From the NCBI GenBank assembly GCA_004151065.3, contig NWUY0300056407.1, forward strand, positions 9,189-21,998: a stretch of 12,810 nt of DNA, written 5' to 3'. The notes under the pieces are model-generated. The model worked only from the letters and a program-made list of their open reading frames with translations, was not told where the DNA came from and ran no database searches. A program made the translations under genes and the position numbers. The DNA is from Larix sibirica (lineage: Eukaryota; Streptophyta; Pinopsida; Pinales; Pinaceae). Numbering within the stretch: the first letter of the stretch is position 1; each line of letters opens with the position of its first letter. Below are positions 1 through 8,624 of the stretch, piece after piece.

Positions 1-66
1 TTGTAATTCTGCAATTAAGATTAAAAATCAACATCCTCTCCTCCCATGGTGTGCTCCATTACTTTG

Positions 67-381
67 TCAAGCTTTGATGTATGATGAAAAGTCCCACTTG
101 GATCCCAATGCCACTTGGGCATCTTTCATCCCAAATTTCCAAGGGATCCTACTATAATATACCCTTGGATAGGAATTTCTTCCCAAGAATCGCCTACTCA
201 ATAGGACACCAACTCTTAATCTCTCTCCAATACAACCCTTTAAAAGGACCTCGTGCATAAGCATTATCACAAGGAATAGCCCCACCAATATAACTGATCC
301 TTGGTAAAGGAAACCCATCCTACTGCCAAGTAGATCCCCCATCATTTGCTCTCTAATCCTACAAAAAATAAAGGGGATCAA
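67..381 (-). pseudogene. Unidentified open frame downstream of the integrase remnant
   Basis: A 104-codon minus-strand frame lies between the integrase remnant and the left window edge, where the integrase C-terminus or the run-up to the 3' LTR would be expected. I see no chromodomain, GPY/F motif or other signature. The minus strand ends with a purine-rich run near 47-35 (GGGAGGAGAGGA), which could be a decayed polypurine tract, although no LTR start follows it in the window. Probably decayed retroelement sequence. Confidence 0.2.
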
Positions 382-439
382 TCATGAGGGTCCTTGGGAC
401 TCTCATCCACTCTAGAAGTGCACTAGGCCCTGCATCAAC

Positions 440-1030
440 TGACTATGACTGTACTACTCTAATAATCTTGGTGCATGTTGAAATGTGTATCTCCTGCCAA
501 AATGCATTGATGGTTGCACTGTCCTGATCAAGGTCACTATCCTCGATCAAACTACATGACCTAACGACCTCCTTTCTAACCCAATATGATATCATCCCTG
601 AAATGTTGACCCTACCATACAACTCTTTTGAACTTGTGCTGAGAGGTGCTAACACATCCTCCCTACACTGTCCCGAGATGAGGGAGGGATGCCATAATCC
701 TGCTGGATAATCATACTCTGACTCGTGTGGATGACAAGTCAAGAACTCCCTCCTATGCCTCGTCACATCATACTCGAGATCCTTCTAGGAGAATCTCTCT
801 ATGATCTACTTACAGATCTTGAGGCGTCTATCTATACGTGTCTCGTGTATAGTCCTCAAGATCTCAATCATAAGTGTAGACTCTGAGACGAGGTATATTC
901 TATCTCTGTAGTAGATGATGTCATCCACTACCCTGTACTAGTCATACTGGATGCACCCATCCATCAAATCACAAGCAAATAAATTATTGGAATATTCCAC
1001 CAAAAGGTGGGACTTCCAATTAGGAATAAT
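440..1030 (-). pseudogene. Ty3/gypsy integrase remnant (zinc-binding domain and part of catalytic core)
   Basis: Conceptual translation of the minus strand, read from high to low coordinates, follows the usual order of gypsy pol downstream of RNase H. It begins with SHLLVEYSNNLFACDLMDG (about 1015-955), continues through DDIIYYRDRIYLVSES and the IERFS.KDL stretch, then REFLTCHPHESEYDYPAGL (about 748-692). A core-like ending with NAFWQE follows near 510. Integrase inserts the cDNA copy into the host genome. This copy is dead. In-frame stops occur near 813 and 792, the second where the family has Trp (F-S-stop-K). The first Cys of the zinc-binding C-x2-C pair is Phe, and the segment between the catalytic acidic positions looks shortened and scrambled. 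The longest remaining open frame is 766-443. Confidence 0.8.
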
Positions 1031-1193
1031 CCTCGTGAGGCAATCCCATGTGTCCTGAGTTGCTTCCTGCTATGACCGTACATCCCACTAACTGACCACA
1101 TGATAATCATCTATAACATCTGCTCAACCATGCTCCTTGTCCTCATCCTGTTGATAGCCCATCTGAACCAGGATCCCACACATCTGTAATATT

Positions 1194-1647
1194 CCCATCC
1201 CGGAAAACAAGGGATGTGTCCATGTCACTATCGACTGGTCTCTAGAGTATGTGTCCAATCAACACATCTACAACTAAAACTGGAGCCATTAATGGCCCCT
1301 CCATAAGAGCTGTCTCATAACCTCCATACTGCCCAACATCTATAGAGTCAACCATCTCCGAGTCACACCTCTCCTCTCGTGCTTGTAACTCTAAATGAGG
1401 ATCCTCCCTTGCATGCTCAACCCATCCCGGAAAACAAGTGATGTGTCCATGTCACTATCATCTCGTCTCTATAGTATGTGTCTAATCAACACATCTACAA
1501 CTGCAACCAGAGCCATTAATGGACCCTCCACAAGAGTTGTCTCATAACCTCCATACTTCCCAACATGTATAGAGTCAACCATCTCCGAGTCACGCCTCTC
1601 CTCTCGTGCTTGTAACTCTAAATGAGGATCCTCCCTTGCATGCTCAA
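1194..1647. repeat. 227-bp direct tandem duplication (two copies)
   Basis: Copy 1 (1194-1420) and copy 2 (1421-1647) both begin cccatcccggaaaaca and end gcatgctcaa. They are directly adjacent, the same length, and align without gaps. By eye I count about 16 differences (about 93% identity), mostly in the first two-thirds. The last 60 bp or so is nearly identical. The unit is not divisible by three, so the duplication would shift any reading frame crossing it. It lies within the internal region of the retroelement. Confidence 0.9.
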
Positions 1648-1955
1648 ATTCTACACATTCTTCCTTCCTTGATGCATGTTTTCTGTCCAACACTAATCCG
1701 ATATGTGTTTCCCAATCAAAAGCCTCAAGGTTGGTCCTCTTGAATAGCTTGATCATTTTTATGGTGATATCTTCTTGAGTCTTCGTTTGTATCTTCAATA
1801 GGTGACTCTTCTTCAATCTTGTAGCCATCTTGAAGTATCATGTGCTCCTCATTTGTAGATGCATGGAATGATTCTTCTTCAGGGCCACCACAGTGACGGA
1901 ATTTTGCTTTCCTCATGATCACGTGTTTGTTGATCAGTGACTGTTGATTTTCCAC
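1469..1955 (-). pseudogene. Overlapping unidentified ORFs in the gag-position region of the retroelement
   Basis: Two overlapping minus-strand open frames (119 codons at 1828-1469 and 76 codons at 1955-1725) lie between the primer binding site and the integrase remnant. Both are rich in charged residues (Glu, Lys, Arg). Neither shows a zinc knuckle, a protease DTG motif or reverse transcriptase motifs. The longer one runs into the second copy of the 227-bp duplication. The unit is not a multiple of three, so the frame cannot stay open through both copies. I do not recognise either protein. They may be shifted pieces of one former gag-like frame or non-coding filler. Confidence 0.25.
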
Positions 1956-2028
1956 ACTCTAAACCAAACACTTCATAGAGACTTTTGGATACTTCATTTG
2001 TAGATTCACCAAGTCTTTCCTTCTTGTT

Positions 2029-2202
2029 TTATGATGTAAATTGTCTTGATAGAGAATATTCAAACCACTGCAAGCTATGCTCTAAACTCTGTTGTGTCTT
2101 AACAAGGTCCTTCATTAACTCCTCCCAAGTAGGCTTCTTTTCATAAATTAGCAAGGCAGGCAGGAATGTAGGTAACAATCTACCATATATAATTCTTTCC
2201 AT
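2029..2202 (-). CDS. Small gag-like ORF in the retroelement (57 aa, low certainty)
   Basis: An uninterrupted minus-strand frame of 57 codons runs from ATG (2202-2200) to TAA (2031-2029). The same frame extends upstream to a TGA near 2240. Residues 22-57 start with KKPTWEELMKDLVKTQQSL and continue into a helix-prone stretch. This resembles the linker that follows gag in some plant gypsy elements, but I saw no CCHC knuckle or gag core. Its position just downstream of the primer binding site fits gag. It is probably a decayed fragment and unlikely to make a functional protein. Confidence 0.3.
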   Translation of the reverse strand: MERIIYGRLLPTFLPALLIYEKKPTWEELMKDLVKTQQSLEHSLQWFEYSLSRQFTS

Positions 2203-2286
2203 TGATGTAACCTCTTCTACACTTGATGTTTCAAACTGCTTATAATATCATGTTCCTCTTGAGTTCCCAAAATTGGAAAGAAACAT

Positions 2287-2298
2287 GCTTTGATGCCA
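2287..2298 (-). other. Retrotransposon primer binding site (tRNA-Met type)
   Basis: On the minus strand this reads TGGCATCAAAGC. It differs at two positions from TGGTATCAGAGC, the usual plant site complementary to the 3' end of initiator tRNA-Met. It sits one base inside the LTR end, the expected place for priming minus-strand DNA synthesis. This fixes the orientation of the element: the sequence right of 4089 has no comparable site. Confidence 0.75.
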
Positions 2299-3868
2299 CT
2301 GTAATGTCTCGACCAAGATTCTCACTGATTTCTGAGTTTATTGGTTAGTGGTTTGGTTCTTATATTTCGTCAACAATTCTTATGCAATCATTGTGTTACC
2401 CCTTTTCAGTTGGTATCAAGTCCGAGTTTGTTTGTTTAGGCATTGCATTTCATTTATACATTAAAATGCATGATATCTTCCCCACACAATATGCCTTTAT
2501 GAATTATAAAAATGAAATACAACTTGTAGACATTAACTGGGACATTAATGTACTCATAAACAATCATTAAAGGAATCTGATATATTAATTAAAGGATTGA
2601 TTTTACATGTTTGAGATTACTGTGTAGATAGAACTGAAAATGACACCCCTTATCACAAGGAATAAGATTGCCCTTTGTGTTGTAGTGAGCTGTTGTGTGC
2701 ACTAGGACTCATAGAAAATGTCTATTGTAGATGACCACCTTCTAAAATGCATCCAAACTTCTTGTAACAACTTCCCTTATGCCAAAAATGGTGATGGACA
2801 ACCACGATATGATAATAACAAAGGGATGAGCTCTCAGTAGTAGCAAATAACATCCTGTAGGTGTTCAACAAAGGTACAAGTCCATTCCAACAGTTTTGGG
2901 CTTGAATCTTGGTTCCACGAAGTGTTTATCCCCCAGCAGTGGTGTGACCCCACTCTATCAAGTTGTAGTTGTTCCCTTCTATGGAGAGAACCCTTCTCAA
3001 GTGTGGACAGTCAATAGACAGACAATTCGTCCTCTTTAAATTATTGTCAACCCAGCTATGAGTGCCCCCTTTCCCCCTTCCTTCACCTACAAAAACTCCA
3101 AGAACAAGTGCATTGGTTGTTTGCCAATAGTGTTGAAGATGACTTCACAAGGGTTAAATCGTGACAACAATAAACCACAATATTTAGTCCTCCAATACTC
3201 ACGATTTATCTATGGTAAATCTGGAATGTTTGCAACAATTATTGCTCTCGCAAAAAATGCACCGAACAACAGGAAGAAAGCCATGAGTTAGGAGTGAATA
3301 CCTTGTAGCGGATGGCTGGAAATAAAGAGAGTTGAGTACAGATACAAGGGGTCACCCTCATCCATAATCAACTCACCTTTCAACAATGAAAATGCACCAG
3401 ACACAAGCTTATTCCAAGCCCCATGATTTGGTGATCATATCATAGAGTGCGCCCTCCGCCACAATGAAAACAAAGGTACAAATGCTTCCAGTGGTGCACC
3501 CTCCCTCACTGGTGACTAGCAGACAAATGGTGCACCCTCCTCTAGATCTATGAATGAAGTGAGGAGCCCTCTTACCAAGACATTAATGAAAACCCTTGCT
3601 TTCTCAAATATGGAATAGATGCTTGTAGAAATATTAACAACAATAAATGCAATGAGTGAATCTAGTTGATTTCTCCTCAAATCCACTAAAGTGGATCTCT
3701 CACCATCGAAGCTGGAAATCTCCAAAGGTTTTCAAAAACACTAGCCAAAAAGCTCACCCTCTTCGAAAGTGTTTTCTCAATATCAAATCCAATAATAAGC
3801 TTTTGGGATTCAATTACCCTTATACAACTTATTTATCCATCAAAATAATAAAAAACATTTTTATTATG

Positions 3869-3913
3869 CTTTATACTTATTCACGTCACTTTAATAAAGT
3901 ATTTAGCTTTATA
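3869..3913 (-). promoter_or_regulatory. Candidate LTR TATA boxes
   Basis: Two minus-strand TATAAAG motifs (about 3907-3913 and 3869-3875) lie roughly 180-220 bp inside the LTR start, a plausible place for the U3 promoter. Nothing else supports them, and TATA-like strings are common in AT-rich DNA. Confidence 0.3.
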
Positions 3914-3944
3914 ATATTGAAGTGACCCCTCCTTATTTCCCCTT

Positions 3945-3992
3945 TTCTAATAATGACTTAACATCACTTCTAATAATATGACTTAATATCAT
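3945..3992. repeat. Short imperfect tandem repeat inside the LTR
   Basis: Two adjacent units of 23 and 25 bp (3945-3967 and 3968-3992) share the core ttctaataat..gacttaa.atca. They lie in the presumed U3 part of the LTR, where short repeats often occur. No function is evident. Confidence 0.6.
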
Positions 3993-4089
3993 TGAAAAAC
4001 CCCCCTTATTTCTTCGACTTTTAACCCATGGGGATCAACTCGGCTATTTCGTCGATCTCCTAATCTGTCACGCGGAAAGGGACATTACG

Positions 4090-5112
4090 TCCAAGTCCAC
4101 TAGTATGAGTGGAAGCATGGTTAGATACCTCAAAATGGGATGTCGTTATTCAATATTAACTAGGACTTTCGTTGCATTTGTGCAGGTTTGAGGTGCAAAT
4201 AAGCACTACCCTCTCGATGTGAAGACTTTGTATAGAAGAAGACTAAACCCTTTACATTTTCCATCTTATCCAACTTACCACTGCCAAAATTTAGTTGGGT
4301 AATCTTTGTCAAAATTACAATTTTAAATTGATGAAATTGTTGTTTTCAATAGAAAAATGGATTCAACCCACTCAAATACTCCTACCTGCTATTGGATTAT
4401 GCAATGTTGACTTCTGATATTTGCAATACATCGTGTCGATCGATAAACTCTATTATGATCAAAGAACATAATGGGTCGTGATTACTTGAACCATTCTATC
4501 TATCCAAAACGATTATTGTCGGAGTCTAGGCAAGAAATACCGATTTCCCTTCCAAGTATTTTCAACAACCAGAAAAGGGCCAATTCATAGCGTATTTACA
4601 CTACAACCTTTGTATGATGCCCATACTTGTGCTAGCTTCAACTAGGTGGTCGTATTGGGATGACATTCTTAGTTGAATTTCATCCTACTTTGAATAATAA
4701 TAATAATAATAATAGTAGTAGTAGTAGTTTGGCTCTGTCATCCAACACATTTCACCACAAACATTATGTATCATTCAAAGAATGTATATCTCAATGTATA
4801 CACTCTTAAACATGTAGTGCTTTCACATTATAACAATGTCGTAATGTTGTTGCTTTTCTTCTATTGCTAATACTAATATTGCAATGTTGCTCTTGTTCTT
4901 ATTGTTTTTCTTCTATGGCTAATGAGGTATCCACTTAAGTATTGGCAGTTGGGACTATCATAATTCGAGCACTTCTTCAAGGCCAAGAAACACTTAGTTA
5001 ACTGTTTCATGTACTTTACTAAGCCCCGAATGATGTATATCCCAGTATATACATTTTTTTTTTTGGAACAAAACATTGCTTATATTTTTTTGGCTTAAAA
5101 ATTTGGAGTTAA
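4090..5112. other. Non-coding spacer left of the OB-fold gene
   Basis: No open frame with recognisable content occurs on either strand. The stretch holds the microsatellite at 4693-4728, a poly-T run near 5054-5063, and two similar pieces containing gtatat..c..tatac (around 4785-4801 and 5034-5052). The 67-codon minus-strand frame at 4873-5076 spans low-complexity sequence and looks spurious. Confidence 0.6.
4693..4728. repeat. Compound trinucleotide microsatellite (AAT)n-(AGT)n
   Basis: About seven AAT units run directly into about five AGT units. The switch of motif suggests one point change spread by slippage. Likely variable between individuals; no function evident. Confidence 0.9.
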
Positions 5113-5253
5113 TGGATTATCACTCATGGATTCCTATGGATCATCACTCATAGATATGTCAATATTAGGATTTCTATGGATTATCTCTTATGGATATGCA
5201 TGTTAAGATTCTCATGAATTATCGCCCATAGATATAGGAATGTTAGGTTTCCT
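5113..5253. repeat. Degenerate 38-40 bp tandem repeat (about 3.5 units)
   Basis: Units start at 5113 (partial), 5137, 5177 and 5215. Each opens with a version of tggattatcactcatggat; the three full units continue with ..tg..aata/gttaggatttc... Units have diverged by point changes and small indels. The array ends about 160 bp before the likely promoter region of the OB-fold gene. Confidence 0.75.
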
Positions 5254-5299
5254 AAATTGAGATGCCAAAGACACCCTCCCTTTAATAAGAAAACTTAGA

Positions 5300-5610
5300 T
5301 TAATGATAAAAAACTTTCAACAATTTACCACTTGACGACAAATCAGGCCACTAATATATACTTTCAGTACTTAGTACTTAGTGATTGTTATTCGCTGCAT
5401 CCCAGTGCCCTGCCGAGTGTCTAGATTAATATCCAACACGAGCGCTCGATAAACATATCCAGCTGTGGCTAAATAGTTCCCGCTTCCTTCATCTTTCTTC
5501 ATCCCGACGCTTCAACCTCCTCCTGGTATACAGCCTACAGGTGTCGAAATACGCTCGTTTCGGTCCTCCGGGTGGTGGCTGCCGATACGAAGAAAGTTTC
5601 AAGCAAGTAG
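5300..5610 (+). promoter_or_regulatory. Probable promoter and first 5'UTR exon of the OB-fold gene
   Basis: TATA-like strings occur at about 5353-5359 (atatata) and 5469-5475 (ctaaata). A CT-rich stretch at about 5480-5525 is typical of plant transcription starts and 5'UTRs. Base composition becomes visibly richer in GC here than in the flanks. The stretch ends at a strong splice donor at 5610/5611. The exact transcription start cannot be fixed from sequence alone. Confidence 0.45.
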
Positions 5611-5856
5611 GTGAGTGACATATATTGAGAGAGAATGCCCCTTCGATTTCACTGTTTGGCAATCGGTTCATTTTCCCGAGGGCGGAACGTTTTTTCAGCA
5701 TAGAAATCTTGGAATTTATCTTCTTAAATCGTGACCCGTCTTTTCCCAGACCGTGTTCCCACACCATCCGATCCCATATGTATGGTTGCTTTTATTTTCT
5801 TAAATTCCATTTCATACTGTGATTCTTCTTCGATTGTTGAGAGAGGGTTTTTTCAG
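5611..5856 (+). other. Candidate 5'UTR intron
   Basis: The donor is AG|GTGAGT at 5609-5616, a full match to consensus. Acceptors are ttttttcag ending at 5856 or, with a longer T run, tttttttag ending at 5872. Both acceptors lie before the start codon at 5903, so the choice would change only the leader length. Splicing here would remove about 246 or 262 bases. Leader introns close to the start codon are common in plant housekeeping genes and often raise expression. Inferred from splice signals only. Confidence 0.5.
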
Positions 5857-5902
5857 GTACACCTTTTTTTAGGGTTTCGTGTTGAGGAGTGTGAGAGAGA
5901 CA

Positions 5903-8624
5903 ATGTCGTCTCCAAATTCCAATCCCAATTCGAGTTTGAGGAAGCCCGTGTTTACCAAGATTGATCAGCTTCGACCCGGAACTTCTGGCCACAATTTGAT
6001 AGTGAAGGTAACAAGTGCCAAGATTGTTCTTCAGAAAGGGCGTCCTGACAGCCAAGTCCGTCAAATGCGAATCGCTGAATGTTTAATTGGTGATGAAACG
6101 GGCATCGTTATTTTCACGGCTAGAAACGAGCAAGGTACCCTCTTTGCCTACCTCTGACTTTTGCGTTTCATGAATTCTTCTTATTTTCACCCAACATTTG
6201 TTGTCATTTATCTGCCTTTTATAAGGGTTAAATTACACCCGTTTATATAAAGAGGAGACAGAGATACTTGTTGGGTTAGAGCCCTGGATTACAAGGATTC
6301 ATATGAATCATAGTGTGTGTAATTAAAATGACAAAAAAATAGCTTACCATTAGTCTTTTACACATTTCTACATATTTTGTCAACCATTCCAGCGAGAGTA
6401 ATCATGGCATTGCTTACAAGGGTTTCTGCCATAATATTTGAATATTTTTCCGAGAACATTTTTCCAAGAACAGCCTTGTGAAAAAGAAAACCCTTCCTAT
6501 TACCCCTGTGATTCATGGATGGTGAATGTCGTAAATGGGGAAACCGTGATTAATGCACAGTAGACGGAGTAAACTGTTTATCCTGATAATTCCTGGTAAT
6601 CCATCCTTCCGTGGGTCTATAGCTCGGTAAACTGGGCCATCCTTCCGCCGTAGGTCCATAACTCGGTAAACGGGGCCATCCTTATGTGGTTCCATAACTC
6701 TGGATGGCCCCATAACTCTGGTAAATGTGGTAAATTGTTAGTCCTTCCCGATAAACCATCCATCCTTATGTGGGCCCTGATTATAGAGCCTAGCCTAACC
6801 GCAATGAGACAAGAGAACCAAACACGCCCAACCAATCCTAATGAGATCAAGAGAAACAAACACGGCCTCTAGTCAAACATGTGGCCTCCCTAGAGATATC
6901 ACGTCCTCTACTCAAACCTTTGGCCTCCCTAGAGATATCACGGCTTCTACCCAAACCTTTGGCCTCCCTAGAGATATCACCTAGCCGATGACCGCTTGAG
7001 AGTTAACCCTCGGGGATGATGAAATTTGTATATACTAGAGTTAAGGAGATTAGCTGTCAGTCACTTCCCCAACTGGATAGCACTATATGATAAGTAAAAA
7101 AAGGAAAATGCATGCAACTTGTTTTTTCGATACAGATATTTATACAGAGACACACATACAGCAATGCAACTCAACACTCCAAAGCAACCTCCAATTCAAA
7201 GGGAAAATTAATAGTTAGCTACATGTTTTATCTTGTCTCCCTCGTTCCACCAAGCATCTAAGTTTTTATTTCCGTGTTCAAATGTTGAGATAAGGTTCTT
7301 CGTTTTTCACGAACCCACAACCAGCATGTGGATTATACCCATATTTCTTTTCGCCCACCGCATTTTTATGGCTAACATGTCTATAAACTTTGATGGCGTG
7401 TTCTTGAATTTTATTGACCTAGTTTTCAATCCTACATAACAACTGCCAAGTTATGATCATTTGGTTGAATGTCTCCTTGTGATATTAGATGTCTCCTTGC
7501 TGTGCTGAGAAGGATCTAATTCAAATTCTTTTGAGGTGTAGACCTTTTTAATGGTGTAAAAATTTGAAGAAAAGCTTGCATCTCGATAGGATTTGGTCCC
7601 TGTAAGCATCAAGTAAGCACCAAGCTTGCACCTCGATAAGATTTGGACCTTTGGTCTCTGTAAGCACCAAGTAAGCACCAAGAAGGATCAAATTCCTTTG
7701 AGATGGAAATCTTTTTAATGGTACACAAAATTTGTGGAAAAGATTTTACCTAGGATTTGATAGATCCAGAGGTAAAATAGATTTAAACTGATACCTTTCA
7801 TTGTTGTCCAAGGATTGGATTGCTTGTAGTGCGTGATAATGGGTTTAGACTGATCCAGGGTTAAAATGAATTTAGAGTTTTACCATTCATTGTGGTCCAC
7901 ATTTGGGGTTTTTAAAATTTTTCTACCACCCAATGCATGATGCCCGTCGTCAAAAATTGACTAAAAGTTACTGGGCTCTAATATTTCTAGAACTTGCCTT
8001 TCTGGTCTTCCCATAAACATTTATGGGTAGTTATGTTTCGCTCTACTAGAAATTTTAGAAATATGATGAAGTCGAAGTATTGACTCGCACAGATTCATTT
8101 GCAGCATTCTCTATTTTGTGTTTGTGAGAGTCCCGGGTTTTTTATTGCGACAAAGTTTATGGCATATTTGTATGCAATTGCTGTGAAGTGTGTGTCCTTG
8201 TTTTATTGACTGAATATTAGGCAAATGTTAAAAGCCGGGAAAAGTATCATGTTGAAAGAGAGCTTATTAGATTTTTAATGCAGATATGTTTGTTTATCAT
8301 ATTTTTTTGCTTACTATTTGAAATACTTTTTCTACTATTGAGTGTACATTGTCTAGTTTGTGTTTCTGACATTGTTGTATTGTTTGGTTTAGTGTTTTTG
8401 TTCTCATTTGATAGTTTTTGCGTGTTTTGACAGTGGATCTTATGAAGGAAGGGTCTACAGTTATCTTGCGCAATGCCAAGATTGACATGTTTAAAGGTTC
8501 AATGCGACTTGCTGTTGATAAATGGGGTAGGATTGAGGTGACTGAGCCTGCAGAATTCGTGGTGAAGGAGGAGAATAATCTCTCTCTTGTGGAGTATGAG
8601 TTGGTCAATGTTCAAGAAGACTAA
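5903..8624 (+). CDS. Plant OB-fold single-stranded nucleic-acid-binding protein (At4g28440-like), two coding exons
   Basis: Coding exons are 5903-6134 and 8434-8624. The join is phase 1 (CAAG|GTACCC donor, TTTTGACAG acceptor) and restores the family stretch ARNEQVDLMKEG across the junction. The product is 140 residues. Residues 1-12 are a Ser/Asn/Pro-rich tail, and the OB fold spans about 29-137. Family-typical stretches are RIAECLIGDETG (56-67), FTARNEQVDLM (71-81), NAKIDMFKG (91-99), RLAVDKWGRIE (102-112) and NNLSLVEYEL (125-134). The FKG..RL...KWGRI segment parallels the ligand-binding strands of SOSS-B/hSSB proteins. From family knowledge it probably binds single-stranded DNA or RNA; the exact role is not established here. 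No signal peptide or membrane segment is seen, so cytosol or nucleus is likely. The start at 5903 is the first ATG in frame after stops or splice acceptors and gives the expected family N-terminus. Compared with the Arabidopsis protein as I recall it, the loop at residues 43-55 is shorter. Confidence 0.95.
6601..6710. repeat. 36-39 bp tandem repeat in the intron (about 3 units)
   Basis: Units start at 6601, 6637 and 6676 with ccatcctt. They share a core of ccataactcggtaaac.ggg, with a related degenerate tail to about 6770 (ataactctggtaaa, ccatccttatgtgg). The third unit carries an internal partial duplication. All within the OB-fold gene intron. Confidence 0.8.
6861..6977. repeat. Exact-length 39-bp tandem repeat, three units, in the intron
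   Basis: Units at 6861-6899, 6900-6938 and 6939-6977 all begin cac.g/t.c.tct and end ggcctccctagagatat. They have the same length, differ by only a few substitutions and have no indels. This indicates recent expansion compared with the neighbouring repeats. Confidence 0.9.
7508..7735. repeat. Nested tandem duplication in the intron
   Basis: Two levels are visible. A ~170 bp unit containing gaaggatc.aattc, then ttttaatggt, then an aaaatttg stretch occurs near 7508-7570 and again near 7682-7735. Between them a ~50-60 bp unit (aagcttgca.ctcgata.gatttgg ... gtaagcac.aagtaagcacc) occurs twice, at 7573-7620 and 7621-7680. Confidence 0.75.
7752..7906. repeat. Diverged tandem duplication of about 85 bp in the intron
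   Basis: Two stretches (about 7758-7818 and 7843-7906) share the order gatccag.ggtaaaat, gattta/aattta, ta.c.ttcattgt.gtcca and a trailing ttgg. Similarity is moderate, so this is an older duplication than the neighbouring arrays. Confidence 0.6.

Larger units (their letters stand above)
1..4089 (-). mobile_element. Degenerate Ty3/gypsy LTR retrotransposon, cut by the left window edge
   Basis: Three signals agree on a minus-strand element. A long LTR with matching inverted ends lies at 2300-4089. A tRNA-Met-like primer binding site lies directly inside it. Integrase-like coding sequence lies further downstream on the same strand. The other LTR is not visible and should lie left of position 1. 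Only about 1.26 kb separates the primer site from the first integrase-region residues (~1030), whereas an intact gypsy element needs several kb there for gag, protease, reverse transcriptase and RNase H. I recognise none of those enzymes. The element is therefore internally deleted or a non-autonomous derivative, and its integrase frame is broken by stops. Superfamily assignment rests on the pol order and integrase motifs; the lineage within gypsy is not resolved. Confidence 0.8.
2300..4089 (-). repeat. Long terminal repeat (5' LTR of the minus-strand gypsy element)
   Basis: The two ends are inverted matches. Plus-strand 2300-2310 reads tgtaatgtctc and 4079-4089 reads gggacattacg, which agree at 9 of 11 positions when one is reverse-complemented. 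Read on the minus strand the LTR ends ...CATTACA and is followed one base later by the primer binding site. Its first base appears mutated (CG in place of TG). The length of about 1790 bp is long but within the range known for plant gypsy LTRs. Minus-strand TATAAAG motifs at about 3869-3875 and 3907-3913 could be the LTR promoter. The small ORFs on either strand inside the LTR show no family similarity that I recognise. Confidence 0.75.
6135..8433 (+). other. Intron of the OB-fold gene (about 2.3 kb)
   Basis: The intron begins GTACCC and ends TTTTGACAG, preceded by a T-rich tract (8370-8425). Removing it restores an unbroken conserved protein, which is strong support. It contains no credible gene on either strand. 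It holds four separate short tandem-repeat clusters (6601-6710, 6861-6977, about 7508-7735, about 7752-7906). Its last ~460 bp includes sequence repeated at the right edge of the window. Confidence 0.93.

Noticed and set aside
2382-2570. 62-codon plus-strand frame in the LTR
   Set aside because: Chance frame in AT-rich LTR DNA; no motif and the wrong strand for the element.
3058-3291. 77-codon plus-strand frame within the LTR
   Set aside because: It runs against the retroelement's direction, has no family match, and lies in LTR sequence where no gene is expected.
5489-5767. 92-codon minus-strand open frame across the leader of the OB-fold gene
   Set aside because: It overlaps the promoter and 5'UTR on the opposite strand, has no recognisable motif, and the plus-strand gene explains the composition.
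5792-6064. 90-codon minus-strand frame over exon 1
   Set aside because: It is antisense to a clearly conserved exon and only mirrors its codon structure.
6513-6872. Overlapping frames on both strands in the intron
   Set aside because: They come from the tandem repeats at 6601-6710, which keep frames open by repetition, and they lie inside a well-supported intron.
6861-6977. CRISPR-like array
   Set aside because: The units are directly adjacent with no spacers, the context is a plant intron, and the pattern is a minisatellite.
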